NCBI GenBank assembly: GCA_026397725.1
Contig: JAPLUI010000231.1
Span: 1 to 45,679, forward strand
Direction of reading: 5' to 3'
Source of the DNA: Verrucomicrobiota bacterium
GTDB lineage: Bacteria > Verrucomicrobiota > Verrucomicrobiia > Verrucomicrobiales > Akkermansiaceae
Length of the DNA: 45,679 nucleotides
Each line of letters starts with the position of its first letter. Positions within the stretch are counted from its first letter, which is position 1. The translations under genes and the position numbers were made by a program. Below, piece after piece: positions 33,462-42,399 of this stretch. The notes under the pieces are model-generated. The model did not search any database. It was not told the DNA's origin and worked only from the letters and a program-made list of their open reading frames with translations.

Positions 33462-35014
33462 AGGAACTCGGTGGTGTTGAACAGGGCCCAGGTGATGTCG
33501 ATCAAGGCCTCCCGGCGGTTGGTCGTGGTGCTTAGAGTTTCCCTGACGATGGCGGTTTCCGCGGCGGTGGGCGGGCGGGAGAGAATGTCGGTGTAGAGTT
33601 GCACGGCAATGTTGTTAGGTCCGCCGGAATTGCGGACCAGTTTCCGCAGGGTGCTGCCCTGTTCGATTTTGGCACGGATCTGGGAGGAGTTAAGGAAATG
33701 GAGGCGCTGGGCGGCGCTGGGGTTCGAGTTGCGCTCGGATTCAAACCCGGAATCGCGGGCCGGGCGGCCAAACAACTCGAGGAACGGACTGCTGATGCTG
33801 CCATCCGGCAAGGCGATGGCCCGCGAGCCGTCCGGCAGAAAGGTGAACGGCTCCGGAATCGCGCTGGAGTAGGTCTCGCTGGTGCCCGTCACCGCGCAAA
33901 TCGCGTCGATCAACACCTCCGCATCCAGCCGCCGGATCGGATAGGCGGCGAACAGTTCAAGCGCCCGCGGGCTGGAATCCGCCGGCAAACAGGAAAGTTG
34001 ATAGGTCCGGGAGTTGACGATCAGACGGAACAAATGCCGCAGGTCATAGCCATGGCTGACGAATTCCTTTTCCAAATAAGCCAACAGCTCGGGATGGGAG
34101 GGCGGGTTGTCCTTGCGGAGGTCATCCGCCTCGTGAATGATGCCGCGGCCGAGCAACCAGCACCAGGCGCGGTTGGTCAGGTTGCGTGCGAACCACGGGT
34201 TGTCAGGTTGGAGCAGCCAGTCGGCGAAGGCGGCACGCGGATCGCGCTCCGGCGGGATGGCAAGCACTTGGCCGTCCGGCATTCTAACCGGAGATTTCGG
34301 GGCGGCGGTGGCTTCATCGAAAAACACGATTTCCTCTTTCCATTCCATCGTGGTCTTGTAGCCGATGCGGGAGAAGCACACGCTCAGCGCGTCGAGTTCG
34401 GCGGGACTCCAGGATTCCTGGCGCACCCCCATGAACGTCAGCGACACGGCGGCGGCGAGCGAGCGGGCTTCGCGGTTTTGCACGGCGCGGAAAAAGTTGG
34501 CTTCCGGCACCCGCATGTTGCTGCCGGATGCCGTCAGCAAGCCCCGGGCAAAGCGGTCCAGCGGCAGATTGTTGCGCACGCAGGTCCGCAGCAGGCGATG
34601 ATAGGCCTGGGCCGGAGTCGGCCACAGATTGACGGGAAACTCCGCCTTCACGCGCAGCAGATCGCTCCATTTCATCGCCCAGTAATCGGTGAACTCGTTG
34701 CGTGTGAAGAGCGTTTCCACCAGCTTGGCGCGTTTGTCAGAGGCCTTGTCGCTCAGGAAGGCCGCCACCTCGTCAGGAGTCGGCAGGGTGCCGATCAAAT
34801 CCAGAAACACCCGCCGGACGAACACCGCATCCGAACAGGGCAGTGCCGGAGCCAGGTTCTCCTTGGCCAACCTGCCGAACACCAGGACATCGATCCGGCT
34901 TTGCGGCACGGCAAAGGCGGCGGCTTCAAACGGCTCGCGCGGAGGTCCCGGCGGAGTGGCCGCAAGCACCACTCCGGAAACCAGCAAACCAAGGATGGCG
35001 GCAAATCGTCTCAT
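33449..35014 (-). CDS. DUF1549/DUF1553 domain protein
   Basis: A 521-aa protein with an N-terminal signal peptide (MRRFAAILGLLVSGVVLAA). The DUF1549 part covers VFVRRVFLDLIGTLPTPDEVAAFL through EFTDYWAMKWSDLLRV to about residue 200. The DUF1553 part begins DWLLQPDNPWFARNLTNRAW and includes LIVNSRTYQLSC and the ending LFNTTEFLCRH. There is no N-terminal cytochrome-like PSCyt1 domain, in contrast to the longer family members. First gene of the operon with DUF1501 and the PPC protein. Confidence 0.92.
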   Translation of the reverse strand: MRRFAAILGLLVSGVVLAATPPGPPREPFEAAAFAVPQSRIDVLVFGRLAKENLAPALPCSDAVFVRRVFLDLIGTLPTPDEVAAFLSDKASDKRAKLVETLFTRNEFTDYWAMKWSDLLRVKAEFPVNLWPTPAQAYHRLLRTCVRNNLPLDRFARGLLTASGSNMRVPEANFFRAVQNREARSLAAAVSLTFMGVRQESWSPAELDALSVCFSRIGYKTTMEWKEEIVFFDEATAAPKSPVRMPDGQVLAIPPERDPRAAFADWLLQPDNPWFARNLTNRAWCWLLGRGIIHEADDLRKDNPPSHPELLAYLEKEFVSHGYDLRHLFRLIVNSRTYQLSCLPADSSPRALELFAAYPIRRLDAEVLIDAICAVTGTSETYSSAIPEPFTFLPDGSRAIALPDGSISSPFLELFGRPARDSGFESERNSNPSAAQRLHFLNSSQIRAKIEQGSTLRKLVRNSGGPNNIAVQLYTDILSRPPTAAETAIVRETLSTTTNRREALIDITWALFNTTEFLCRH

Positions 35015-35224
35015 GTCATGGCTTCTTCAAGTTGCACAAGAAGAAGCAGATGATAAACCCCATCGCCACCAATTGGTAGCGCGAATATCCGGGAAAATCA
35101 AGCACCCAAAGCCCCCCTGGCAGCCGTCACGGCGGCCGGGGAAAACGCGCCATCCAGCGCCCTGCCACCCAGGGCACCGCAACCCGCACGGGACTTGTCC
35201 GAAGCGCCGCTCAAGCCACCACAA
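35015..35224. other. intergenic spacer between two minus-strand units
   Basis: No gene. The sequence is GC-rich with a proline-coding bias on one strand and a partial palindrome near 35125-35145 (CAGCCGTCACGGCGGCCGG). It probably holds the promoter of the DUF1549/1553 operon beside 35015. Confidence 0.35.
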
Positions 35225-35938
35225 TCATGAGCGACCACGGCGGGCACGAAGGAACATGCCGGATCCGACCAGGCAGCCAAGGGCAAACACACTGCCGGGC
35301 TCGGGAATTGCCGAGATTTCCAACTTGTAACCAACTTGACCCGGGTTGCCGCCTGAGAAAGTGTAAAGCCCTTCTGCCAGTGACGTATCGATATAGACCG
35401 TACTGGGGCTGCTGCCGACAACCGGATTTTCAAAGAGGGCGACCCCGTTGCGCGTACTGGTGCCGCTGGTCTGCGTGAATTTCTGCGTCACTAAAATGTT
35501 CATGGGAACGGTGATGTCATAAGAACTGATGTCGAAGGCATTCGTGGAATAATAAGTCGGTGCCAAACCGCCATCACCAGTGAAATCCCAATTCAAATTT
35601 GCCGTTCCCAGCAGCGGCAAACTGGACAAAAGCCCGCTCGTGTATGGGGTGGTGTTGTCGTAGAAACTGACCTGCATTGTCCCGGTCATAATTCTTCCGG
35701 TGTTCCCGCCACTTAAAGAGTTATATAGCGTGAGCGAGATCGAACTCATGGTGCCGCCCTGAAGCAGTGTCAACGCATCACCGAAGATCGGGGAGTATAC
35801 GTTGGGGGCCGAGGTTCCAGCTTGCACCAAAGTGCTGAGGTTGTCATACACGGTGAGGGTCAGGGCCGACCAGCCTTTGGTTGGCGCGACAGCAAGGACG
35901 GCGACCAGGACAATGGAGAGATGCGGAATTCGTTTCAT
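35225..35938 (-). CDS. PEP-CTERM sorting-domain protein
   Basis: A 237-aa protein with a signal peptide (MKRIPHLSIVLVAVLAVAPTKG), a Thr/Ser/Asn-rich beta domain, and a C-terminus IPEPGSVFALGCLVGSGM followed by RARRGRS. That is PEP motif, membrane helix, then Arg-rich tail, the sorting signal processed by exosortase. The protein would be exported and retained at the surface or in matrix. The exosortase gene is not in this window. 35939-36132 upstream holds only its promoter region. Confidence 0.92.
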   Translation of the reverse strand: MKRIPHLSIVLVAVLAVAPTKGWSALTLTVYDNLSTLVQAGTSAPNVYSPIFGDALTLLQGGTMSSISLTLYNSLSGGNTGRIMTGTMQVSFYDNTTPYTSGLLSSLPLLGTANLNWDFTGDGGLAPTYYSTNAFDISSYDITVPMNILVTQKFTQTSGTSTRNGVALFENPVVGSSPSTVYIDTSLAEGLYTFSGGNPGQVGYKLEISAIPEPGSVFALGCLVGSGMFLRARRGRS

Positions 35939-36132
35939 AGCGTGTTTTTTGCGGTTATATGGATGGCTGCAGCCAGGGAATCGCGAGCGCGAGCATGGGA
36001 GTTGTTGTTACGCACCCACCACTCCTGACGGCTGTTCAGCCTCCATATTTTCCGCGTTCGGTCAAACAGAAATTGCACTCACCAGGTAAATTGGGCTGCA
36101 ATCCTTATGGCAGTAGGATAAGATCTCTTGGT

Positions 36133-36720
36133 CTAACTGAGATTTCGCACCACGATCCGGTTGTTACCGGAATAAATCCGCCCCAATGCCCCCTGGGTAA
36201 CGCATGATTTCCGCCATCGCAACTTGAGTTCATCCTTGGGCAGATTCTCCAACAACTCGACGGCGACGTTCTTGTGTTTGAGTTCGCGTATTTCGGCGAG
36301 GAAGCGGTCGTCGAGGATACTGATGTCCGGCTGTTTTAGGCCGGCGGCGGTGAATACGTCGATCACCTGGCCGTCGGTCGTGATGGCGGAGGAGACGAGT
36401 TGGCGGATGGCGGCGTCGATCTGTTCGGGCGTCTTGTTGCTGCCGCCGCTTTGCTGGTTGAGCGCGGCTTGCAGCGCTTGGAAGAACGATACGTCGTCAC
36501 GGAGCGCCGTCGCCTCATCACTGGCCGCGCACAGGGCAAAGGCAAGGGAGAGTTCTGTAACCACCTGCACGAAGCGCCGCTTGCCGCCTTCCTGTTGGAG
36601 GAAGAGATCCACGAACCCTGCGGTTTTGCTGAGCCAGCCTGGGTAGCCCAAGTCGAGGCGATCCTTATTTGCTTGGAACAACGGGAACTCGTTAGTGACC
36701 AGCGTGCCGTCGAGGGCTTC
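36133..36720 (-). pseudogene. type I restriction enzyme R subunit, C-terminal fragment
   Basis: The frame contains RFVQVVTELSLAFALCAASDEA, DDVSFFQALQAALN, PEQIDAAIRQLVSSA, DVFTAAGLKQPDISILDDRFLAEI and KHKNVAVELLENLPKDELK. This is the C-terminal DUF3387-type region of HsdR. The helicase and nuclease domains are absent. Upstream of about 36720 the frame continues only antisense to a primase-like gene, marking a junction. It is too incomplete to cut DNA. Confidence 0.8.
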
Positions 36721-36783
36721 AGGAACCAGCCCCATGGCACCGGCAGCGCGACCTCGACGCCACGCTGGACCGAATGACCATCG

Positions 36784-37355
36784 GTGGAAACCAGCCCATG
36801 GCTCACTGAGCCGCAAACCAAGGACCAACTCAAGACCATGAAAGCCTGGTTTGTCGACAACAGCAGCCTCGTCGCCGTGGATGAACGCCACCCGGTTGAC
36901 CATTTGGAGCCCGAGGAGGCATCACCCGAGCGCGGCCTGCCAGCGATGATCACCGTCGTTGAGGCCATCGCCCGGAGCTTCTTCACCGGCGAGCCGCAAA
37001 TCCTCCACAGCCGTGGCAGGCGCGACTGCAACTTGTGGGTGCGGGTGGCAGGCGCATACCCCGATCCATGCGAGATCAAGCAGGCAGACGGGAGCGCGTG
37101 GGGCGAATGGCGCTCCACGGGCGTCTGCACGATGATTCACGGCGTCCACCCGGACGGCATGAACTATGAACGGTCGCCCGGGGGGCCTCCCGTCACGGGT
37201 GGGAGCCGTTGCCGGAAAGCCAGATCGCCCGCCAGCTTCCGACGCTCATGCTCGAAATGTTCCAGGTCGTGAAGTCCAACGACTGCATGCGCAACCGCAA
37301 GGCATCCCGTGGCTTCCATCACGTCTCCTTCACCACCGTGGACATGTTGCCATGA
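36784..37355 (+). pseudogene. primase-polymerase-like gene, frameshifted
   Basis: The 36784 frame reads GLPAMITVVEAIARSFFTGEP, then GEWRSTGVCTMIHGVHPDG. This resembles the conserved segment of bifunctional primase-polymerases of phages and plasmids (VExRxxGxxxxxPPSxHPxG). After NYERSPG the frame must shift inside a run of six G (37181-37186) to continue as WEPLPESQIARQLPTLML and end FTTVDMLP at 37353-37355. That stop overlaps the next ATG. The N-terminus is also incomplete. Either the gene is dead, or a single base in the G run is wrong. Confidence 0.5.
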
Positions 37356-37777
37356 GTCTCGACCCCTCACGCCTTGAGAACGTGCGCCAGCGGGGGGAGC
37401 AGATCCTCGCCCGCTGTCCCGCGTGTGCCGAGCACGACCACGACGAGAAGGGCGAGCACCTGGTCATCATGCCAGATGGCAAGTTCGGCTGCGTGACCTG
37501 CCCTGGCGCGGCGGGCAAGAGCCACCGGCAACGCATCTTCGCCTTGGCCGGTGACGCCAGCTCCCGGCAGCGCGGGGCGTTCATGGTGCGGGTCCGCCGT
37601 CCCGCTCATGCAACCTCGGCGAAGCCGGCTGCGCAAGTGGTGGACTTGGGACGCTTGGGACGGGTCGAGTCCACTCCCGCGCCATGCGTGGACCATGCCT
37701 GCCATGCGAGCCATTCGTCCCATGCCATACCCTATGAATCATCGGCTGGAAGTTCTTTCTCCGAAGCGAACGTCTAA
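37352..37777 (+). CDS. CHC2-like zinc-finger primase fragment protein
   Basis: The ATG at 37352 overlaps the stop of the frameshifted upstream gene (ATGA). Residues ~8-60 read ENVRQRGEQILARCPACAEHDHDEKGEHLVIMPDGKFGCVTCPG and resemble the zinc-binding domain at the start of DNA primases and phage replication proteins (CPxC...CxxC). The rest (to 141 aa) is low in recognisable structure. A plasmid- or phage-type replication module is the likely origin. 44 nt downstream begins the group II intron remnant. Confidence 0.55.
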   Translation: MSLDPSRLENVRQRGEQILARCPACAEHDHDEKGEHLVIMPDGKFGCVTCPGAAGKSHRQRIFALAGDASSRQRGAFMVRVRRPAHATSAKPAAQVVDLGRLGRVESTPAPCVDHACHASHSSHAIPYESSAGSSFSEANV

Positions 37778-37821
37778 GTCCTGCCGCCGGGACAGGTTGG
37801 GGTGATTGAGGTTGAAACTGT

Positions 37822-38560
37822 GATAGAGGTAGGGACGAGGCATTGGCTTGCCCCGCCCCTCCCTCCGAACCGGACTGGCGGATCTCCCGCATCCGGCTCT
37901 CCAGTCACGGCTTAGCCAGTTCGGTCCTTGCGGACTTCGTTACGGGATGTCGGCACGCCGTTGCCCACGCCACGCCAGGCACGCCACTTGGACGTCGTTG
38001 ATTCCGACACATCGCGGTTCAGAGTTACCACCCCGAGGCTCTCAGGCCGTGCTGTTCCAGCCCTTTCAGGCAATCGTTGGCACCGGTTAAACGGGGTATG
38101 CTTCCGTCCGTGATTCCGTTCCCCGCCGCCCTTCGCTCCACCGGTCGTTACCCGGCTTCGTGCCGCGGTGCCGGTCTTTCCGGCATCGGTTTTCCCGCGG
38201 CTTGCATGCGCTACCATGGCGGCTCTGACTTCTGCCGGGCGCCTCGCGGCGTCCTGTCCCGGCAGATCTCCTGCGTTCACACCAACTCCCTTGCCTGACA
38301 TCCTGCCACCAAGCACCCTAACATCTCCAACGATGGCAAACGCATCTTGCCACCGCCGGCCGCCACTGGTCGTGGCGGGGCTTCGCCAGTCGCTCGCAGG
38401 CTCGCCAGTCTGCTGAGGCCGAATCGTGTTCATTTCTTGAGTATTTCTTGCGGTCTGTCAGGTTCTCCACGTTGCTCTCCACCCCGCCTCACGGCGACGC
38501 AGTTACTTCAAGTTCTCAGCCCGGATGCGTCCGAAGCTGGCTGAAGTCTCCCACTCCAGA
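37822..38560 (-). ncRNA. group II intron remnant lacking its reverse transcriptase
   Basis: At the 3' end (minus strand), 37899-37867 is a domain V hairpin beginning GAGCCGGATG and ending GTCCGGTTC. It is followed by a domain VI stem (GGGGCGGGGCA with TGCCTCGTCCC) and CCTACCTCTATC. It matches the copy at 10971-11043 closely. Upstream (37900 to about 38560), a minus-strand sequence rich in short stems fits domains I-IV. A 173-codon open frame (37912-38433) crosses it but shows no RT motif, so this looks like an ORF-less or deleted intron. The 5' boundary is not defined; I found no clear GUGYG start. Confidence 0.6.
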
Positions 38561-38648
38561 GGGGGCAGAAACTTCCGGGGGTGCCAAGAATTGTCGGCTG
38601 GTCTCGGGGATGTGACTCACTGCCATCCCGGCGAATTCGAAGATCCTT

Positions 38649-38730
38649 AACCACGGATTACACGGATGTTCACGGATAGTGCTCCGCGCGTTCCCCTCTT
38701 CCATCCGTGTCAATCCGTGAAATCCGTGGT
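38649..38730. repeat. palindromic CCACGGATT / AATCCGTGG repeat
   Basis: ACCACGGATTACACGGATG on the left and CATCCGTGTCAATCCGTGAA then ATCCGTGGT on the right form an imperfect inverted repeat built from ACGGAT units. This type of sequence is widely scattered in planctomycete and verrucomicrobial intergenic regions as I recall them. No gene overlaps it. Confidence 0.75.
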
Positions 38731-38926
38731 CAAACATGCGGATCACGGTCCCGAACAACCAGCCCCTAATCGAATGCTCTCGCGGAGCATGGTCACTCAG
38801 GCCCGCATGAAGTTCATCCGCTCTCGCGAAAGAAAGCCGCCATGACCGCGCCCAAATCGAATCAGCCCCATGCCGCCACCAAGCGACTCCGCCATCAGGC
38901 CATCCCATGCAGCTCTTCAATCTCTG

Positions 38927-39015
38927 ACCGAACGTTAGAGGTGAGGCGGCGGCGGGGTGGACTCCGAATCAACTTCGGTGCTGGTCGCCGTCGCCTCGAC
39001 CTTTATTGTTCGGCT
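38927..39015 (-). other. attC-like integron recombination site 3
   Basis: Read on the minus strand: R'' GCCGAAC (39014-39008), spacer AATAA, L'' AGGT, extrahelical C, GAGGCG, mismatch, CGGCG. The apex is a hairpin with CCGAA/TTCGG. L' is CGCCG then CGCCTC and ACCT, spacer CTAAC, R' GTTCGGT (38933-38927). The R boxes pair over all seven positions with one G-T wobble. The zinc-ribbon membrane-protein gene ends at 38969 inside the site, the standard relation between a cassette gene and its attC. Confidence 0.78.
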
Positions 39016-39706
39016 GAGGAGCCCGTTTAGGTCTGGCAATTCCGAAGAAACAGCGAACATTATTTCTTGTCATATAAAACAAGACGAGAGCATATACTGC
39101 AGACCATATACCTGAATATGTAAGAGCGAAAATTCCGTCCCCTGGGGAACCGTATGCGTCTGCCAAAAATGCATTAATGAGGAAGGACTGAAAAATGTAT
39201 ATTGGCATTACAATAATGACTAACCACCAGCCAAGTCTCGAACAAAACAGCAGGCTGAGACCACAGGCGGCGAAGGTAATAATTGTAAGCTTTAAATGGA
39301 AATTGACAATGGCATATCCTAAGAACAAAGCCGGACTCGAAAGAATTGACCAAAGTGAGTAAGCCGCATTTATACTTCCAACCAACAGCAGAATTCCGAG
39401 GATTATAACACCGACAGGACGGCGTTGAGCTAATTCACCGCAACCCTCATGGTGTTGCTCTGTAAATTCGATGTCTTGCTCACTCTGAATCCGACAGCGG
39501 CAAACTGGGCACTCCCCATCAGCCGTCGGAAGAACAGTCTTTTGACAGTATTTGCACTCTAATAAGTTCACAGACAAATTCTGAGACCCCGCAGGACTCG
39601 GAGAGTATGCCTGAGCCTCACACAATTGGCTGCCGCAATTGGGACACCCTCCAGACATCTTTGGTAGCACGTTGCGATTACATTTTGTGCACAGGATAAG
39701 TTGCAT
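38969..39706 (-). CDS. double zinc-ribbon, four-helix membrane protein; cassette-type gene
   Basis: A 245-aa protein. Two zinc ribbons occupy the N-terminus: LCTKCNRNVLPKMSGGCPNCGS (~6-26) and LECKYCQKTVLPTADGECPVC (~49-69). Four membrane segments follow between ~95 and 215 (VGVIILGILLLVGSINAAYS; LKLTIITFAACGLSLLFC; WWLVIIVMPIYIFQSFLI; SAVYALVLFYMT). The last ~15 residues (PQPNNKGRGDGDQHRS) are encoded by the attC-like site and are probably not part of the fold. The gene is clearly lower in GC than its neighbours, which supports recent transfer. Function unknown; I infer an integron cassette from the 3' site. Confidence 0.8.
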   Translation of the reverse strand: MQLILCTKCNRNVLPKMSGGCPNCGSQLCEAQAYSPSPAGSQNLSVNLLECKYCQKTVLPTADGECPVCRCRIQSEQDIEFTEQHHEGCGELAQRRPVGVIILGILLLVGSINAAYSLWSILSSPALFLGYAIVNFHLKLTIITFAACGLSLLFCSRLGWWLVIIVMPIYIFQSFLINAFLADAYGSPGDGIFALTYSGIWSAVYALVLFYMTRNNVRCFFGIARPKRAPQPNNKGRGDGDQHRS

Positions 39707-39831
39707 TGGCTATTTGTGAGGCGGTCCCGGAAGTCCGGCCACGCAGTGGCTAGATTAAGCTATGGTGGCGGGGTGCGCGAGAGGGATAGAGGATCATGGA
39801 TGTTGAATCAAGGATGAAGTGGGAAGAGACT

Positions 39832-39922
39832 CGAATTTGGGAAGCCGCAGCGCAAGGCGCAGCACGCAACGGAGCGTAGCGGAGTGGAGTGCGGAGCCTG
39901 GAGCGGAGGCTTCCCAAATTCG
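39832..39922. repeat. 15-bp perfect inverted repeat
   Basis: CGAATTTGGGAAGCC (39832-39846) and its exact complement (39908-39922) enclose 61 bp rich in GGAGCG/GCGGAG steps. With the next palindrome it fills the 320-bp gap between the cassette gene and the IS3 remnant. It may be a miniature element. Confidence 0.8.
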
Positions 39923-39945
39923 CCGCGCCGGGGGTGGGTGGGGAG

Positions 39946-40020
39946 GGTTGTTCACAGGCCCGGCCGTCGAGAATGGGTCATTAAAAACTCGTCGGAGACG
40001 GCCGGAGTCTGTGAACAACC
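39946..40020. repeat. long inverted repeat beside an IS3 fragment
   Basis: GGTTGTTCACAG then CGGCCGTC on the left pair with GACGGCCG then CTGTGAACAACC on the right, with 3-4 unpaired bases in each arm and a 28-base loop. It ends 6 bp before the stop codon of the IS3 transposase fragment and could include an IS end or a hairpin of the insertion site. Confidence 0.75.
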
Positions 40021-40026
40021 CGGTGG

Positions 40027-40372
40027 TCATGCGGCCTCCTGGGTTGCTTGTTCGGAGTCGTCGTCGGTGTTTGCCGGAGATGTCTGATAGACAACGGTTG
40101 GAGTGAGGTTGCACAGCGCCTCGTGGGGTCGCCAGTCGTTGTAGCGATCAAACCACTTGAGCAGTCCGGCCCGCAGCGCCGGGAGCGTGGAATGCTCCGA
40201 CAGATAGATCAGCTCGTATTTGACGCTCCGCCACAGTCGCTCGATGAAGACGTTGTCCATCCACCGCCCGCGGCCGTCCATGCTGATTTTCACTCCCAAG
40301 CCGGTAAGGCGGCCCGTCCATTCCGCCGAGGTGAACTGACAGCCTTGATCCGTGTTGAAGATCCCAGGAACC
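40027..40372 (-). pseudogene. IS3-family transposase OrfB, C-terminal fragment
   Basis: The frame reads FNTDQGCQFTSAEW, SMDGRGRWMDNVFIERLWRS, KYELIYLSEHSTLPALRAGL and WFDRYNDWRPHEALCNLTP. These are the second Asp and the final Glu regions of the IS3 integrase catalytic domain (DDE), here followed by the usual N-x-R-P-H-x-x-L block. The N-terminal half of OrfB and all of OrfA are missing; similarity stops near 40372, where unrelated sequence begins. Not able to transpose by itself. Confidence 0.85.
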
Positions 40373-40560
40373 GCGCGTCTATCATATAAGGAGGAACCCA
40401 CCCCAATCTTACAGCAAGAAGATATGAGGTGATTCCGCTGGCTCAGCTAGCAGGATCCCTCTGTGGATTTGCAATCGTTTCTCCAGCTCCAGGGCCGGGG
40501 GTGCATGATTCACCGGAGGATCCGCACTCTTTGCTTCATTCCTCGTCTGCATGGCTGTAT

Positions 40561-42345
40561 TCAGCGGGCCGGGCCTGCCGGTGCGTTGATCTCAGGTTTC
40601 ACGTCGAGCCGTGACATGTTTCCGGATCTCACATGGGCGAGGATGTCGCCGTCACCAGCGGGAATGACATTCAACGCGAAGCCGCAAAGGCGCCAGGCTC
40701 CCGCGGCATCGATTGTTAGATGATAACTGAGATCGGAGCGGGTATTCACACTGGGGCGGTGTGACTTGCATGCCAGGTGGTATTCGCCAAAAACCGGGTT
40801 ATCGCCGCGCATCTTGATCACCCCCCACCCATTGGGCAGGACCTTCCCCATCGACGGGTCACCCTGGCTATCCCCGAACCCGGCGATATACCAATGCCGC
40901 CGGCCCGCCTCCGCATCAAGGATGTGTTTGGTGACAGCTTGGAAAATCCGTTCGTGGAGGCTGCCGGAGTTTTTCCGCCAGTTCTTGTCGGCGGCCTCGC
41001 GGAGCCACGTGTCGGAACCGATGACAATGAGTTGGGTGGTTCCGCTGCCTGCGGCCTTGTAGGTGATGTGTGCGGCATCCCCGGAAATGATCAGATGGGC
41101 ATCCCGCTGGAGACCCTCGAGTGTCACATCGGTTTCCCACCCCGGCGCCTTGCGCGCTCGTTCCAGCACCGTGGCGACCACGGTGTCCAGCGAACCGCCG
41201 AACGTCTTGGCCGTCACCGCCCCGCTAAGCGGAAACATCCTGTAGCCTTTGCAGTATTCAATGGCGACAGAAAGCGGATCATCCTCGAACCCATTGGACC
41301 CACTGGAAAAGCGGCTCGCATGGCAGAGCATCAGGTGGTTGAATCCCGCCACGGACAGTTTCGAGCGCAAGGCCGCATGCATCCACGGTTCCACCACTTG
41401 GGATCCATCTGCTTGCATCCAGTTGAGCAGGGACTTCGCCTCACCGGCTCCGGCGGCATGACGCACCTGAATGACGGCCGCGCCCAGTGCATCCGATACA
41501 TAGATATGCGACGCTTCGGGCAGCGACTTGCGCACCGCGCCGGGCAGGGTGGACATGAGCCAGGTCTTGGCGGCCGCAAGGTCGCTGGCGGGCTTGCCGG
41601 ACCACGGTGGCAGCGGTGGCAGCGGTGGCAGCGGCGGCACGTTCGTGCCTAACAAACCAGCCTCCAGGCGGGCCGCGTCCCACAATGGTTCCCATTCCCG
41701 GGCCGCTGCTCCGCAAGCCCGTTGCGCGACCGCGAAGCCGGCATTCACCGACATCTCCGACACCGTCCAGTCGTCGTTCTCAAGCGGCACGGCACCGGCC
41801 GACACCACCTTCCATCCCTGCGACTTGCCGGACTTCACCTGCCCCAGGCACAAGCACGCACGCTGTAGGCCGTGATCCGTCGTGCACAGATAGAACAACC
41901 ACAGCGATCCCGGTTCCGCGCCATGGGGACCTGCCACGCCTGTGAGATTGGCAGGGTCCGCCGTGAGTGACCGGCCGCGCAACAACACCAATGATTGCAG
42001 GGAGCCGTGCCGCTGCGCGAAATCCTTGACCCCATCCGCCATCACCCCGGCATCACGCGGCTCCCCGACGGGCGGCTCCAACAACTTGAGCACCTCGTCC
42101 GCCCGGCCGGCATAGGCATGGGTCAGGAATGACTCGGCGGCCGCCGCCGCCGCCGTGACCTCCTCGGCCGCCGGCGGCTGCACCCGCCGGAAATTCGCCA
42201 ACATGGCTTGCGCGGAATCATCCGCAGCGGCTCCGGCTGGACCGGCCGCATGAATCGGTTCCAAAAATACTGCTAGAACCAACGTGGCAATGCGGCCCAC
42301 GCGGCAAAGCGTCAGATGCGGGCAATGAGGGTCAGTGGCTTTCAT
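40561..42345 (-). CDS. hypothetical secreted protein (594 aa)
   Basis: The N-terminus has a signal-like hydrophobic segment (GRIATLVLAVFLEPIHAAGPAG) after a polar start; an internal start was not evident. A helical region (AMLANFRRVQPPAAEEVTAAAAAAESFLTHAYAGRADEVLKLL) is followed by an NTF2-like stretch (WLFYLCTTDHGLQRACLCLGQV), a proline repeat (PPLPPLPPLPPW near residue 235) and alpha/beta sequence to the end. I recognise no family. It starts 55 nt after the attC-like site at 42400-42496 on the same strand, so it could be cassette-borne, although its size is large for one and its GC matches the chromosome. Confidence 0.65.
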   Translation of the reverse strand: MKATDPHCPHLTLCRVGRIATLVLAVFLEPIHAAGPAGAAADDSAQAMLANFRRVQPPAAEEVTAAAAAAESFLTHAYAGRADEVLKLLEPPVGEPRDAGVMADGVKDFAQRHGSLQSLVLLRGRSLTADPANLTGVAGPHGAEPGSLWLFYLCTTDHGLQRACLCLGQVKSGKSQGWKVVSAGAVPLENDDWTVSEMSVNAGFAVAQRACGAAAREWEPLWDAARLEAGLLGTNVPPLPPLPPLPPWSGKPASDLAAAKTWLMSTLPGAVRKSLPEASHIYVSDALGAAVIQVRHAAGAGEAKSLLNWMQADGSQVVEPWMHAALRSKLSVAGFNHLMLCHASRFSSGSNGFEDDPLSVAIEYCKGYRMFPLSGAVTAKTFGGSLDTVVATVLERARKAPGWETDVTLEGLQRDAHLIISGDAAHITYKAAGSGTTQLIVIGSDTWLREAADKNWRKNSGSLHERIFQAVTKHILDAEAGRRHWYIAGFGDSQGDPSMGKVLPNGWGVIKMRGDNPVFGEYHLACKSHRPSVNTRSDLSYHLTIDAAGAWRLCGFALNVIPAGDGDILAHVRSGNMSRLDVKPEINAPAGPAR

Positions 42346-42399
42346 GGTCGTATTGGGGGTGAGTGATGCAAATGCGTCAGCGGTTGTAGTGTTTTGTTG

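Noticed and set aside
33599..35053. 484-codon open frame antisense to the DUF1549/1553 gene
   Set aside because: The sense strand carries the conserved domains; the antisense product is a GC-rich artefact.
37750..37810. GCGAACGTCTAAGTCC after the CHC2-like gene as another attC site
   Set aside because: A local stem exists, but no R'' partner was found on either side and the spacing is far too short.
37581..37892. Minus-strand frame starting MREIRQSGSEGG
   Set aside because: It is a translation of the group II intron domain V/VI; such frames are well-known spurious annotations.
38516..38920. Minus-strand 134-codon frame
   Set aside because: It runs through the palindromic CCACGGATT repeat and has no protein-like features.
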